From: Carya illinoinensis
Taxonomy: Eukaryota > Streptophyta > Magnoliopsida > Fagales > Juglandaceae
Reading direction: 5' to 3'
Assembly (NCBI RefSeq): GCF_018687715.1
Contig: NC_056754.1
Coordinates: 14,158,501-14,222,500, forward strand
Length of the DNA stretch: 64,000 nt
Under the pieces are notes generated by a model, which was not told the DNA's origin, ran no database searches, and was given only the letters and a program-made list of their open reading frames with translations. Positions 37,602-47,810 of this stretch are shown here, piece by piece. The position numbers and the translations under genes were made by a program. Every line of letters begins with the position of its first letter. The stretch's first letter is position 1.

Positions 37602-38039
37602 TTACATAAACTTGAGATTCTTAGCCTCATGTTTGAGACGCTCATTCTCTTCATACAATATCATGTCATTCTTATCCATGGGAACCGGCAAGCGGAATGA
37701 AGAATCTAATAAAGATTTCAACTGTTTATTCTTCTGCCGAATGATTCCTTCCCTTGTGTGAGACTATTGAACAATTCGTTGAAGTACAACAATTTGTTCT
37801 TTGAGCTTTTCAACTTCATGATTTTTGCCTTGTAGCCGCTGAGAAAAAGCAACAATAGAGGAAGAGTAGCGAGTCCCAAGACTCACCAAGTCATAAATAG
37901 CATCAAAATCTGACTTATTAGTCAGATTATTATTTTCTTGCTGCAACATGGCACCAATGGCAGCTGCAGAAAGGACAGGAGGTTGAGATGCAGAATGCCT
38001 CATGGATGGATCTAGAGAAATGTTAGAAGAATAAGCCAT
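37602..38039 (-). pseudogene. Sirevirus antisense ORF 1, one stop
   Basis: A 146-codon frame, opposite to gag-pol, tail-to-tail with pol (48-bp gap). ATG 38039 follows a TATAAAA box by about 105 bp. The N-terminus is polar with an Ala-rich stretch (PPVLSAAAIGAML); then come KSDFDAIYDLVSLGTRYSSS, FSQRL and a Lys/Glu-rich heptad-like helix (EVEKLKEQIVVLQ), and a C-terminal helix (LYEENERLKHEAKN). A TAG at 37764-37766 interrupts it after about 90 codons. It resembles antisense ORF 2 and the ORF in copy A. I know no function for it. Unlike Sirevirus env-like ORFs, it is antisense and shows no membrane segment. Confidence 0.75.
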
Positions 38040-38143
38040 TGAGAAAAGAATAGAAGGCTTAAAACGAGAATGTTGAAGGAATGCAGATGAGTTATAGATA
38101 TGAGAAGAAAACTTGATGCGGATTGGATGAACTTCAGGACTGA

Positions 38144-38150
38144 TTTTATA
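38144..38150 (-). promoter_or_regulatory. TATA-like box for antisense ORF 1
   Basis: TATAAAA on the minus strand, followed by TCAGTCCTGAAG, about 105 bp before ATG 38039. The same box and spacing are kept in copy A (25162-25168 to ATG 25055). Confidence 0.5.
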
Positions 38151-38265
38151 GAGATAGCATAAAGAATAAGACAAACTATTGTCTTTTCAAATCTTATTTA
38201 GTCAAAAGAAATACAAGATATGCTGGACACACATTGTCAAAAGTTTTCTTACTAAGCCAGCGAGA

Positions 38266-38736
38266 TTAACAGTAGATTGTCCCTATTTTTCTAGTAAACG
38301 ATGAACCTCTGCTGTTATCTGCCGATGTTGACCTTGTATCTGAACCCTTTTCTCGTTCCAGCTCCTCTATTCGTGGTTGCAGATCATGAGCATACCAATC
38401 TGTAAATTTTTTCAACTCTTGGTTTTCTTGCTTTAGCATTTTATTCTCACTATCCTTATTAGCAAGCTTCTGTCGTAATTCAGATATTTGCATGTTAAGA
38501 TGATCAATCTCACTCACCCTCGCCATTAACCTCCGAGACATGATCGTAACAGAGGCAGCATATTGACTACTGAGCATTCTTGATTCTGCAATAATCTCAG
38601 AATCAGCCTTACTAGAAAAACGGTTCTCTGCTCCTATCATGGTATTGACGGCCTCAGGAGAGAAGATTGATGATTGATGCGTCAAGGGTTCCTGATTCAA
38701 ATCTGGAACATTAGTGGAAGAGAATTGTTCGGCCAT
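38266..38736 (-). CDS. Sirevirus antisense ORF 2, coiled-coil protein, intact
   Basis: A 156-codon open frame (MAEQFSSTNVPDLNQ ...) opposite to gag-pol. The middle shows SRMLSSQYAASVTIMSRRL, then a long heptad-like helix (EIDHLNMQISELRQKL; ENKMLKQENQELKKF) and a Ser/Arg-rich C-terminus. It has no membrane segment or signal peptide. Alignment with antisense ORF 1 keeps the pattern Asp, Tyr, Ser, Ser-x-Arg-Leu, Glu, Leu, Gln-Ile, Leu across about 35 residues, so the two look paralogous. A TATAAAA box lies about 80 bp upstream. The corresponding stretch is absent from copy A. Function unknown. Confidence 0.65.
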   Translation of the reverse strand: MAEQFSSTNVPDLNQEPLTHQSSIFSPEAVNTMIGAENRFSSKADSEIIAESRMLSSQYAASVTIMSRRLMARVSEIDHLNMQISELRQKLANKDSENKMLKQENQELKKFTDWYAHDLQPRIEELEREKGSDTRSTSADNSRGSSFTRKIGTIYC

Positions 38737-38811
38737 TCTATCGTTATGAAAAAACAGAACTTAGGTCAAGAAGCGATTTTTTTTTGTATTCGATAGGTTA
38801 AAATGATCATT

Positions 38812-38818
38812 TTTTATA
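38812..38818 (-). promoter_or_regulatory. TATA-like box for antisense ORF 2
   Basis: TATAAAA on the minus strand, preceding the palindromic ATGATCAT and located about 80 bp before ATG 38736. Confidence 0.45.
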
Positions 38819-39030
38819 AAAACTCAGAGCCTTCAAATCCCCGTTTGTCAACAACATCAGGCGATTGTTTCAATTTTCAGCCGCACTAAATTCATAGAGT
38901 TAGGCCTCGAGGCTTTGCAGCACTTGTTGGGTCACGGACGACTTCCTTTTTTTTCAACTATCTACAGTGTCTATTAACGCACTGTTTTCTTCAGTCTATT
39001 TACTTGCTGCCGATCCTTTTTAATGATGCC

Positions 39031-39213
39031 AAAAGGGGGAGAAGTGTTAGACTAGAACATTAATATTGTTTGAATTGCTAAACTTGTTATATATGCTTGG
39101 AATTATATTTATACTTTTGCTTGAAAAACTAAAGCACATTCTCAGGGGGAGCTTAAGTATTAATACAGGTTTCAGGTTCTATCAAGTATTTGTCATCATC
39201 AAAAAGGGGGAGA
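39031..39213 (+). promoter_or_regulatory. Multiple polypurine tracts before the 3' LTR
   Basis: AAAAGGGGGAGAAG at 39031, CAGGGGGAG at 39143 and AAAAAGGGGGAGA at 39201-39213, the last abutting the LTR. Repeated purine tracts are a known Sirevirus feature and prime plus-strand synthesis. Confidence 0.85.
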
Positions 39214-39214
39214 T

Positions 39215-40552
39215 TGTTGAATCCAAGGTTTCAAGTTTTGTGTAATTATATATTTACACATAGATTTTGATGATAACAAATGAATTCAAAGAATAAAGAA
39301 GTCTCAAGCTCAAGTTGTCTACACAATGGAGTCAAGTACATCAAGGAAACAAGTATGAGCAAGAAGAGAACAAGTTCACATTAAAGTGATAGAGTAATGT
39401 TGTAAATCTCTTCAAAATTCGAAATTAGGATTAATGCTCAAAATTAATATTTTATCATAAAGCATTAAAATACATTTTCAACATGTGCATGAATATTTTG
39501 AAAATTAAATTTGAAAATTTTGAAAGATGATTGATAGTCATCTTTCACATGTGCATACCTTGATTAAAGGGTTGAACTTTGAAAATATTAAAAATGATTG
39601 ATTGTCATCTTTCATATGTGCATGTTTTATTTGAATATTTTCAAAAGCGATTGATGCTTTTCTTGACTTATGCAAAAGGAAAATATCTTTGTTTGAAATA
39701 TTTGAAAAGTAAAGTGTGCTCCTTTTGTCATATGCAAAAAGTAAAAGATTAGGTTTGAATTTTTTGAAAAGGAAAGTGTGCTCCTTTTGTCATATGCCAA
39801 AAGTAAAAGATTAGGTTTGAAGATTTTGAAAAATGAATGATGTTGTCTTTGACAATTGAAAAAGAATGACCTTTTATTTGAATTTTTTGAAAAAGTGAAT
39901 GATGTTGTCTTTGACATGTGAATCTTTTTAAATTTAAATATGAAGTCTCATATGCCTATAAATAGATCATTTGAGAGCTTCACATTTACAACACCAAGAG
40001 CATACAACATTCATTCAAAACTTTCATTCTCTCTTCTCTAAGCATTGAGCCTTAATCCTTGTTCATTTTGAGAGATATAGTTTGCGCTGTATTGTTCTTA
40101 TTTCACTCATTGAGGAGTGTTTTCTGATAACCTACCCACTATCAGCTCTTGTATCAGAAAAAGGGTGTGTATAACCCTTGTGTGTGTAGAAAGTATTCTA
40201 CACGGGGAGTAGTTGAATCACCACGTGTAAGGTGATTGCAAGTGTAGAGGGTGTTCTACACGGATCCTTTATAGCGGTGTTGTTCAAAAGTGTAATAGGT
40301 TTCTATCTCCACCTGAAGGAGGTTGAATAGTGAATTTGGAAATCCTCAAGGGGTAGCTTGAGGCGAGGACGTAGGCAGTGGGGTCGAACCTCGTTAACAT
40401 ACTGAGTTTGCTTCTCTCTTACCCTTACTCTTTATATTTATTGCTATTTCATATTTTGTTTATATTTTATATTATATATTTGATTTTATAATTGTTATTT
40501 TTTTTAATACAACTAAATTCACCCCCCTCTTATGTTAGTCATCTGGGCAATA
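39215..40552 (+). repeat. Sirevirus copy B 3' LTR
   Basis: TGTTGAATCC ... GGGCAATA. The terminal CAACA has become CAATA. About 98% identical to the 5' LTR by hand comparison. Confidence 0.93.
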
Positions 40553-40720
40553 CTAAATATTCAATTAAGTCTAGTGGTGTAGACTATAATGTATTCTGAC
40601 ACTTCTAACTATCTCAAATAATTACTATGCGATTAATCAATTCGTGTAAACTTACGGAGTTTTCACGAAGTTCCTAAAGTCAATAGAAATTCTACAATTG
40701 AATTTCTAGCTACTGTTACA

Positions 40721-40871
40721 CCAACCACCACATGGAAAACACAAAGCAAACTGCTCAAAGTGGTGCGTGTACACACAGCCATGGAGAAACTAAGAAAAAG
40801 AGAGAAAAACAAAAACACAACAAAATGTGTAGGGGTTTTCTGAGAGAGAGACGAAGACTGAGATAGTTTTG

Positions 40872-40908
<37 letters not shown>

Positions 40909-41053
40909 TTGCATTTCCATGGTCTTGGCATTGGAGGAAACGAACGGGACATAAATCTTAGAAAAGACTGTGTCTCAATGATGGAGAGAGAGGAAGAGTA
41001 GTGTATATATTAATATATAATTGTACTTGTAATTAAATTTTTCAACATGAAAA
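40721..41053. other. Right flank of the solo LTR; T33 run
   Basis: It begins with CCAAC, the solo-LTR duplication, and contains a 33-base T run (40875-40907). On the minus strand a pyrimidine-rich, leader-like stretch precedes an ATG near 40787 (MAVCTRTTLSSLLC ...). Without the solo LTR this frame would run on into 28201 and below for about 48 codons. No family match. Confidence 0.4.
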
Positions 41054-41131
41054 ACAAATTCCATCCATAGAGCGTGCCTTAAGAGTTATGGGCCCATAAC
41101 TCTTAAGGCACGCTCTATAGATGGAATTTGT
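41054..41131. repeat. 78-bp palindrome, 39-bp arms, no spacer
   Basis: The axis is the middle of GGGCCC (41090-41095). Each base from 41054 to 41092 pairs with its mirror at 41131 to 41093, with a single mismatch (41066/41119). Such a long spacerless palindrome could extrude as a cruciform or give a perfect RNA hairpin. Confidence 0.93.
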
Positions 41132-41139
41132 AGCGCAAG

Positions 41140-41260
41140 GGTGGTTTCTACGCAACAGTAAAAAGCCCAAAGGGCGAGACAGCCTGCAATGGAAGACACG
41201 GGTGGTTCTACGCAACAGTAAAAAGCCCAAAGGGCGAGACAGCCTGCAATGGAAGACACG
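41140..41260. repeat. Tandem duplication, two ~60-bp units
   Basis: Units 41140-41200 and 41201-41260 are the same sequence (GGTGGTTCTACGCAACAG ... GGAAGACACG) except for one extra T in the first. They begin eight bases after the palindrome. Confidence 0.93.
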
Positions 41261-42476
41261 CACGCTGCATTTGAGTTGCTTTTAGTTTTGGAAACACGCA
41301 GGACCCAGCATTAGTGGGAGATGGGGGGAAAATGATTTAACCTGCATGATCGATGTCCATTACCTGCATGATCATTGAATATTTATTATAATTAATCATC
41401 ATATAAAAAATATCATTTGTTAATTTACATATTTAAGAAATACTAAAAACAATTAATTATTTTTTTTTTGACGTCCTGAAACATGAATGAGTTCTATATA
41501 TTTTTAATTGTTTTAATTACTTTCGATTTATTTATTTTGTGGCACTTCTTTTTTTTTTTTTTTTGGCACTTTTTCGTTTAATTTGTTTGGTGTAATATCT
41601 TTAAATAAACATCACGATGATATGAATTTATCAACTTACAAGTATGACAAGTAAATTAAATGAATGCTTTTTTTGTTTTCATTTTATGAGTGACTAAAAA
41701 TAGAGTTATTAAGTACTATATATATTGGTTATAAGATATTTATTTCCTTGCAATATAGTTTTATTTAACAAATATGACTATACAAATATTGTGTTTTCTT
41801 CTTTTAACACGTTTTTTGGACAATTGTGTCAAAACAAGCTGAACATGCTCTCAATCAATCCCATAACTGAAGCAACATGATAGATGTTCGAAATCTCTTT
41901 TTCTTAAGCTTTTCACTGTTATAATTATATACTTAAATACAACCTTGACTTATATATAAAGTCCATAGTTTTTTTTTTCTTTTTATTATGTTTTGTTTAA
42001 GTTTTATAAATTTATTACATGCTTTAGATCTGTTTAAATTTCTTTATTTATCTGTTCATTTATTATTTATTACAATTTTATTTATTTATTTATTTATTTA
42101 TTATTATTATTTTGTCAACTGGGCACACGTGCAGCGCATTGCCCTTACTAGTAACTGTATATATAGATATAAGAAAGAATTAGCGTGAGCATTTTCCCTT
42201 GATACAACAAAGTGACAAACCCAGACACCCAACCCAACCCATCCCTATAGAAGAGAATGCATTTCTCTCATGTAACAAGGAAAATAATAAAATAAAACGA
42301 GCAGAACAGCACTTGCAAATAAGCCAAGATCATTCCATGTTCACTCCTTTTTCTCTCTTTTGATGGGAAACTGCACCACTAATGACTTCATGACACTAGT
42401 CCAGCTCTCCTGTGCAATTTAGTCCAGAGTGCAAAACCAGGTAATCATGTACAAGATATGTAACTTTTGCTACTTT
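41261..42476. other. Intergenic, 3' side of the GONST1-like gene
   Basis: AT-rich, with T-runs and a TTTA microsatellite (about 42078-42112). The last 200-300 bp should hold the 3' UTR of the transporter gene on the minus strand. No other gene seen. Confidence 0.5.
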
Positions 42477-45400
42477 TCAGGTTTGAGATCTTTCCCGCAT
42501 TTTGGCCCTTGCAAAAATTACTCCAGCTATGAGACCTACAGAGAGCAATATTGTTTTGGTCATGCTCAAGTGCAAGATTGAATCGTGCTTCATGTCATGT
42601 GGTTTGTGGAAGAACATGAACATACTCAAGTAAATGACATGGACACAACTTACCGAAGAATATGCTTGCCGAGTTTTCTAAGCTGGTAGGAACTTTGAAA
42701 ATAAGGATGCCAGCAATGGACAGAGGGATCTTATTCAACGACCCCACAAGGCTGCAGGAAGCAGTTCAGTGATTACAGATGTTGTATACATTTTATAATT
42801 AATGCCATCTTATCTAAAATAACCACGATGGTTTAATCAAACTATACCAATATTTTTTAAAGAAGAAAAGAAATTACCTGGTTTGTTAATGTTTTTCTTT
42901 TCCACAATTAAAATAAACAAGAAAACAAAAACAAATTTCAACCTAGAAATAACATATTACCCATCGGAATTTATTTTTCTTGTTGGGGGCAGGGGCGAAG
43001 CCAAGTACTTTTAACAACTTTCTCAAAACTATCTCATCTCATCTCATCATTACAACTTTCTCAAAAATTCTCATACAAAACATAATAAACAATTCAACTT
43101 TTTCAAATTCCAAAACAAAATTAATATTAAAAAATTATATTATAATAATATTTTATTTAACTTTCAACAAAATATCTCATCTCATCTCATTTGAACTGTA
43201 AAACCAAACAAGGCTTTACCTTACCTGTACGTTGTAGCCCCAGTTTGATGAAGAAACCACATAGAAGTGAAGCTGATTGCTAGTCCCAAAACTCCACTTA
43301 ATGTCATTACAAACCAGAAGGTTGGCAACCTCAATAGTGGCCTGCCAAATCAATTCAACATTCAAAAGATTCAACAGGATAGAAAAGGAAAATAAAAAAG
43401 ACAAGAAATTTTCTCTGCATACAGTTAGAGCTTAATCAAGTCCCTCACATTACCCAAGAGCACATCCAGAATTTCGGTATAAAAGGTAAGGGTTGTACAA
43501 GTTATTTGCAAAGTACATACAACGCTTATCTAGGAGATAAATTAATATAATCAAGGCTGATCCATCAGGTTTTCATGTTCAGGAGATGGATATAAAAGCA
43601 CGCGCATTGGGATGTTTCAGAGTGAGATATATTGCAATCTGATCTCTCGTAGAAAGTAGGAATATGAAAAAAATGTCAATGCAAAAAAGGATGAATTATT
43701 GGGACTCGTTACAAAATGGTTTCTCATATGCATAAAGCAGTTCGAATGTATGAGAGGAAAGAAGAAGCAACCAAACCTACTGCTCTCAAAAGGAGCAAGT
43801 ATTGGAGAAAGTGGGTGGTGGGAGGAGCAAAGGGAGAAGCAAGAAAAAAATGAATAAACCGGACAAGAAAGACAGATAAAAAGAACTATTATACATTTTG
43901 AGTATCTTACACAAGATTTCTTTATTGTGGACAAGTACTACTAGGAAGGTATCACTCTATAGCCAGAATATTTGACTATTTAGCAAATAATGGTTGAGGA
44001 CTACATCGGAGGCAATACATGGTGCAAGATTTCTGGTTAATCTTGCAATAGCTAAAAGGCACCATCCAAGTTTTTAAGAAAATGCTATATACTACACTCT
44101 TACCCTACTTTTATCCAGTTGTGTTGACATGACATTGTTTATCAACCTTTTGAATGTATTATTATAAAAAGGAAAATTGAACATATCGTACTCTCATCCT
44201 ACTTTCATCCAGCTATGATGGGGTGGCATCACCCACCAACCTTTAAGTTTTTCTTTTAAAAAATGAAGGATGATCCAAGGGAGATAAAAGTGCCAAATTT
44301 TGTGCAGTGAGATGGGAGTGTAGTATGTATGTAGCATTACTCTTTTAAAAAATGGGGACCAATCTAAAGGCTGATCAACAATGCCACGTGAATATAGTGT
44401 GATGGGGATGGGATGTGAGCCTAGTTTATAGCATAACTCAAGTTTTCTAGTCAATCTTTACTAAAATAATTAACGCTAAAAAAGAATAGGCATACAATGT
44501 AGCAGTTCATCTGAGTACCCTTGCTATATGGCAATGCAGTTTTTCTCGCTTCAACAATATCAACACAAATTTCCGATTGCATGGACCAAATAAGATGTTC
44601 ATCATAAGCAAAATTTTTGTTCCACAACCAAAAATACAGTACGCAAAGAAAAACCTCAAGTAAAAACTGCTTCCACCTCTGAAGATATCATCTTCAGCTT
44701 TAAAATGAATTGGTACACTAGACGGATTTTGTTTGAACTTCAAAGACATGGTAGTGTCAACTCATGCAAATCCTAACATCTTTAATTACCATTAGAAGAA
44801 GATTAATTCAATATGTCAGTAACAAAATAATTGGGTGTCAATGACGTTATATATTAGGTAGATACCATTATAGAAGATGAAAAATTCAGAAAAGAGGGGG
44901 AAGAACTCACGTTCTGGTGAGGTAATCCACCTCATTGAAAATAAAAATTAGAAGAATCCCTAATGGCAATGATAGGGTGTTATTAAGCAAGACCATTGAA
45001 AACTCATTCAGATTTCCAGATTTGGTAACTTGCTTTGCTGTATCCATGAGCCTACGTAGAGTCAGCTGCACAAATAAAATAAAACATATAAAAGACATCT
45101 TTAGACCAAAACTAGAAAGAAAAAGTAATTATGTGCAAGCGAGTCAGCAGATGCACCCTAACAATAAACTAATACTCCCTCCCTACTTGTTAGACACCTA
45201 CAGAAATTCTTACTTTTTAAGGTAACATTACTCAACTTATGACTTGGTGAATTTGCCCTCATTGGACAGAAAAAGCCTGTGAACAAAATGCTCCTATTAT
45301 TGAGTATTTTTATAAGTAATCAAAGATTTTATTAACAAGGCATAGCCCAACCTTTACTTATATTTTGTATTTAATATGGACAACTACAAGAAGCATCCAA

Positions 45401-47810
45401 AAGCGGGAAGGAGGACAATCAAAAGGGGACAGAGGCAACAGCACATAAGGAACCACTCTATTATCCATACGCAAACACAACCCCATGCACCTATGGGATT
45501 AGCCACTACTACACCAAGTCTCTAGTATTGGCACCTCAAACTTGTGGTTTAAGGTCTAGTAAGAAAATTCTACAATGCCAAATTAATACTCAATTAAAAT
45601 GATTGCATATATATTCATTCCTCTATAAGGTCCCTGCATAGCAGCATAAGTAATAAATATACAAAGTTCCTGGTTTCTTCAACTTTCCACTTATCACAAC
45701 ATCCTGATAAGCTTACATTACTATAGGTGTTTAGTTCTGGTGAACACCAGAGTTTTTTTATATCTAGGTGAAGCATGGCCCTTTTCTAACAAATAAAGAG
45801 CTCATGATAGTCGTGCAAAGATGTTCAAGATGTCTGGGAAGAGAATGGACTCCAAATAATATATGAATAAAAGAGAAGAAAAATGGGGGGCAGGGGAGCA
45901 CAATGATATCGTAGTTTTGTATAAGTAATATCGTAGTTGACATGATAATTACTCCATTTAGGGATTAGTTCCACCAACCCAATTTTTCAACACTGCACTG
46001 CATAGCTACTAGCCAAATTACCAATATGTATGTCTGGCTTTCATTGAGTTACTGAGAAAAACAGAAATCTCATTGAAAAAGGCATCCAAATTGTGTACTC
46101 ACAGAATACGATGCAGTTAAGAAGCAGTTAATAATCTGCCATGCGTAGCCAACGGCATGAAAAGATAGATCAGTAATCCCTCCGGAAATGGCTGAAATTA
46201 TCTGCAGAAGTCAGACATAAAACCATTTCAAACTTATTCATTTGTAAATTCATGAAAATGTTTAAAGCAAATCTATAAAACAGATAAAAACAACTTCGGG
46301 AAAGCACAAATCCAGTAAAGCCATTGAATCCCCGAGAAGTTAAAACAGAACAAGATTAGTTGCTGACAATTTACATCAATCAACACAATAATATTAGAGT
46401 TCATCTAAGCAACCAATGACACATTTATGTGAGCAAGAACACATCAGTACTTGTGTAACAAATCTTTTTAAACATATGCCTAGCCCGGGGAGTTACTGCA
46501 GACAATCAGCTACTGACACGTAAACACCAGATGAACATCCTACACAGCAGGCACACCAATCTTACTTCTTCCCCACGCTATTGCATTCTTCACTTTCTCA
46601 CGACAAAGAATCTAGGAGACCATGCAAACATAACATGCCTTTTACCCAGTTAAACCCCGGATCCGTGTAGCACGTTCCCATCACACAGATCAGGCGAATA
46701 ATTGCCTTTTCACCAATGGGACCTGGCCCCTAAAAATTGTTTGCACCCAAGGGTTCGAGCCTTAGATCTAGAGGAAGCATACCACCAACCAAGGCCCTTA
46801 CCACTTGAGCCAACCCCTAGGGGTTATATCTATAGGGACTTCACTGTTTAATACATGTATTAGAAACCTGAAGGAGACGGAAGAAAAAAACAAAGAGTAA
46901 GCATACTTTTTTTTCAAAAAAAGGACAAGACACTCTTAGATGCAAGCAACTAAAACCAGAAAAGAGTAAGAAGTTGATTGTCTTGTTCCACATGATAACC
47001 GATTCTGGAAACAGAATCCCATATTACACTTTGAGCCACAGAACATACCATTAGGAACAGAGCAGCCCACACTCTGCTGTCATGATGCTTACTGAATAAA
47101 TACATTTCACCAAGAGCAGTTATCACGTTAGTAACATTCTTCAGGACAGTGACCATTGCAACATTAATGTATTTCAAGCTGCAGAAAAGATAAAGAATAT
47201 TTAAGGAACAAGTTTTTAAAAAAAAAAACGTTCAGTTTACCGAAAGGAAGCATGAAGGTGAGCACACAAACTAGAAACTTTGATACCTAAACATGCTGGT
47301 AATGAGCATCCCGACGAAAATAACATTCACAGGAAACCAAACCTTAACCAATCTCCATGTTAGTGGTTCAGTTGATATTATGCCCAGAAAACTCAATATA
47401 GACACAATAATCACTGAAATAAGATTCTGCATCCATAGAAGTATGTATAAGTGTCATCAGCTCGTTAGATTTTAGAAACTGTTTTCAGATCATTTTATGA
47501 AAGGTCAGTAGGTAAATCAAACAAAATAATTTTCATGAAAAGTGGAAACATTGCAACTCAAGTTCCTAAGGAACGGATCACATTGAACTACCTGGTAAAG
47601 CATCAAAGATATCCCGGCATTAAAATCATAGCTGGAAAGCACAAACTTGTTGATGAGTATCATGCTGCATGACGAAATGCAATATGCGAAGCCAGATAAT
47701 AAGGCTTGATTATGTATCTTAAGCACTCTGCTACTTCGTGCTGTCTTTTCTCCATCTTTGATTAACTTACCAGTTTCCAAGTCATTATCCTTGTTTTCAA
47801 AAGTATTCAT
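42477..47810 (-). CDS. GONST1: GDP-mannose transporter, Golgi (GONST1-type)
   Basis: A nucleotide-sugar antiporter that imports GDP-mannose into the Golgi lumen in exchange for GMP, for glycan and sphingolipid glycosylation. Eight coding exons with GT-AG introns: 47592-47810, 47287-47426, 47049-47178, 46103-46201, 44911-45065, 43225-43341, 42654-42751 and 42477-42535. They total 1017 nt, 338 residues, the usual length, with every junction in frame. After a polar N-terminus (KIHNQALLSGFAYCISSCSM), about ten membrane helices follow. Family marks are LKYINVAMVTVLKNVTNV, SGGITDLSF, FTSMWFLHQTGATTYSLVG and the GDP-mannose motif GSLNK at exon 7. I chose ATG 47810; an upstream exon in frame is not needed. 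Introns carry MITE, LINE-tail and SINE insertions without touching exons. Looks functional. Confidence 0.93.
43000..43205. mobile_element. MITE, CATCTCATCTC family, copy 1
   Basis: Bounded by repeated CTCATCTCATC on both sides, with AAACAATTCAACTTTTTCAA in the middle. It lies in the intron between exons 6 and 7 of the transporter and is a clear relative of 49617-49795. Confidence 0.75.
44083..44340. mobile_element. Possible MITE with inverted ends
   Basis: The left end AATGCTATATACTACACTC is mirrored by GAGTGTAGTATGTATGTAGCATT on the right, with small indels. The inside is non-coding with diverged internal repeats (CATCCAGCTATG/TTATCCAGTTGTG). Intron of the transporter gene. Superfamily unknown. 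Confidence 0.5.
45290..45390 (-). mobile_element. Decayed LINE 3' tail
   Basis: Read on the minus strand: GGGCTATGCCTTGTTAATAAAATC ... ACTTATAAAAATACTC, the same 3' UTR type as 13090-13190 but more diverged. Only the end is recognisable. Confidence 0.4.
46638..46824 (-). mobile_element. tRNA-derived SINE, Au-like
   Basis: Minus strand from 46824: GGGGTTGGCTCAAGTGGTAA. The RNA polymerase III A box TGGCTCAAGTGGT is at 46800-46812 and a B box GGCTCGAACCC at 46751-46761, followed by TTGGGTGCAAACAATTTTTAG, which matches my memory of the plant Au SINE. The 3' portion is diverged. Intron of the transporter gene, same strand as the gene. Confidence 0.75.

Larger units (their letters stand above)
31373..40552 (+). 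mobile_element. Sirevirus (Ty1/copia) copy B, near-complete, 9.18 kb
   Basis: Order: 5' LTR 31373-32711, PBS, gag 32771-34405, pol 34464-37553, two antisense ORFs 37602-38736, several purine tracts, 3' LTR 39215-40552. The target duplication is CTAAA (31368-31372 and 40553-40557). The domain order protease-integrase-RT-RNase H is Ty1/copia. A two-knuckle gag, LTRs of about 1.3 kb, a long pol-LTR spacer and multiple AAAGGGGGAGA-type tracts are Sirevirus (SIRE/Maximus) marks. By hand the LTRs differ at about 26 of 1339 positions (about 2%), nearly all transitions, so the insertion is fairly recent. Two stops, a gag/pol frame change and a lost integrase Asp make it non-autonomous. Confidence 0.95.
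28202..40720. mobile_element. Solo LTR, probably Ty3/gypsy, split by Sirevirus copy B
   Basis: The element begins TGTGACGCCCCC at 28202 and ends CTACTGTTACA at 40720, with CCAAC on both sides (28197-28201 and 40721-40725). Removing the Sirevirus insertion (31373-40552 and one copy of its CTAAA duplication) leaves about 3.33 kb: 28202-31372 plus 40558-40720. The TGTGACGCCC start and TGTTACA end and the long size suit LTRs of Ty3/gypsy chromoviruses of the Tekay/Del kind. No second LTR or internal region flanks it, so it is best read as a solo LTR left by recombination. The lineage is inferred from ends and size only; strand is not determined. Confidence 0.8.

Noticed and set aside
40663..40952. 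Frames starting with a run of lysines
   Set aside because: The lysines come from the T33 run; only the later part from the ATG near 40787 merits mention, and weakly.
43617..43934. 105-codon minus frame in the transporter intron
   Set aside because: No homology, lies within an intron flanked by good splice sites of GONST1-type exons.
46751..46824. Possible tRNA gene on the minus strand
   Set aside because: A and B boxes are present but the acceptor stem and anticodon arm do not fold as a tRNA; the sequence continues as an Au-like SINE.
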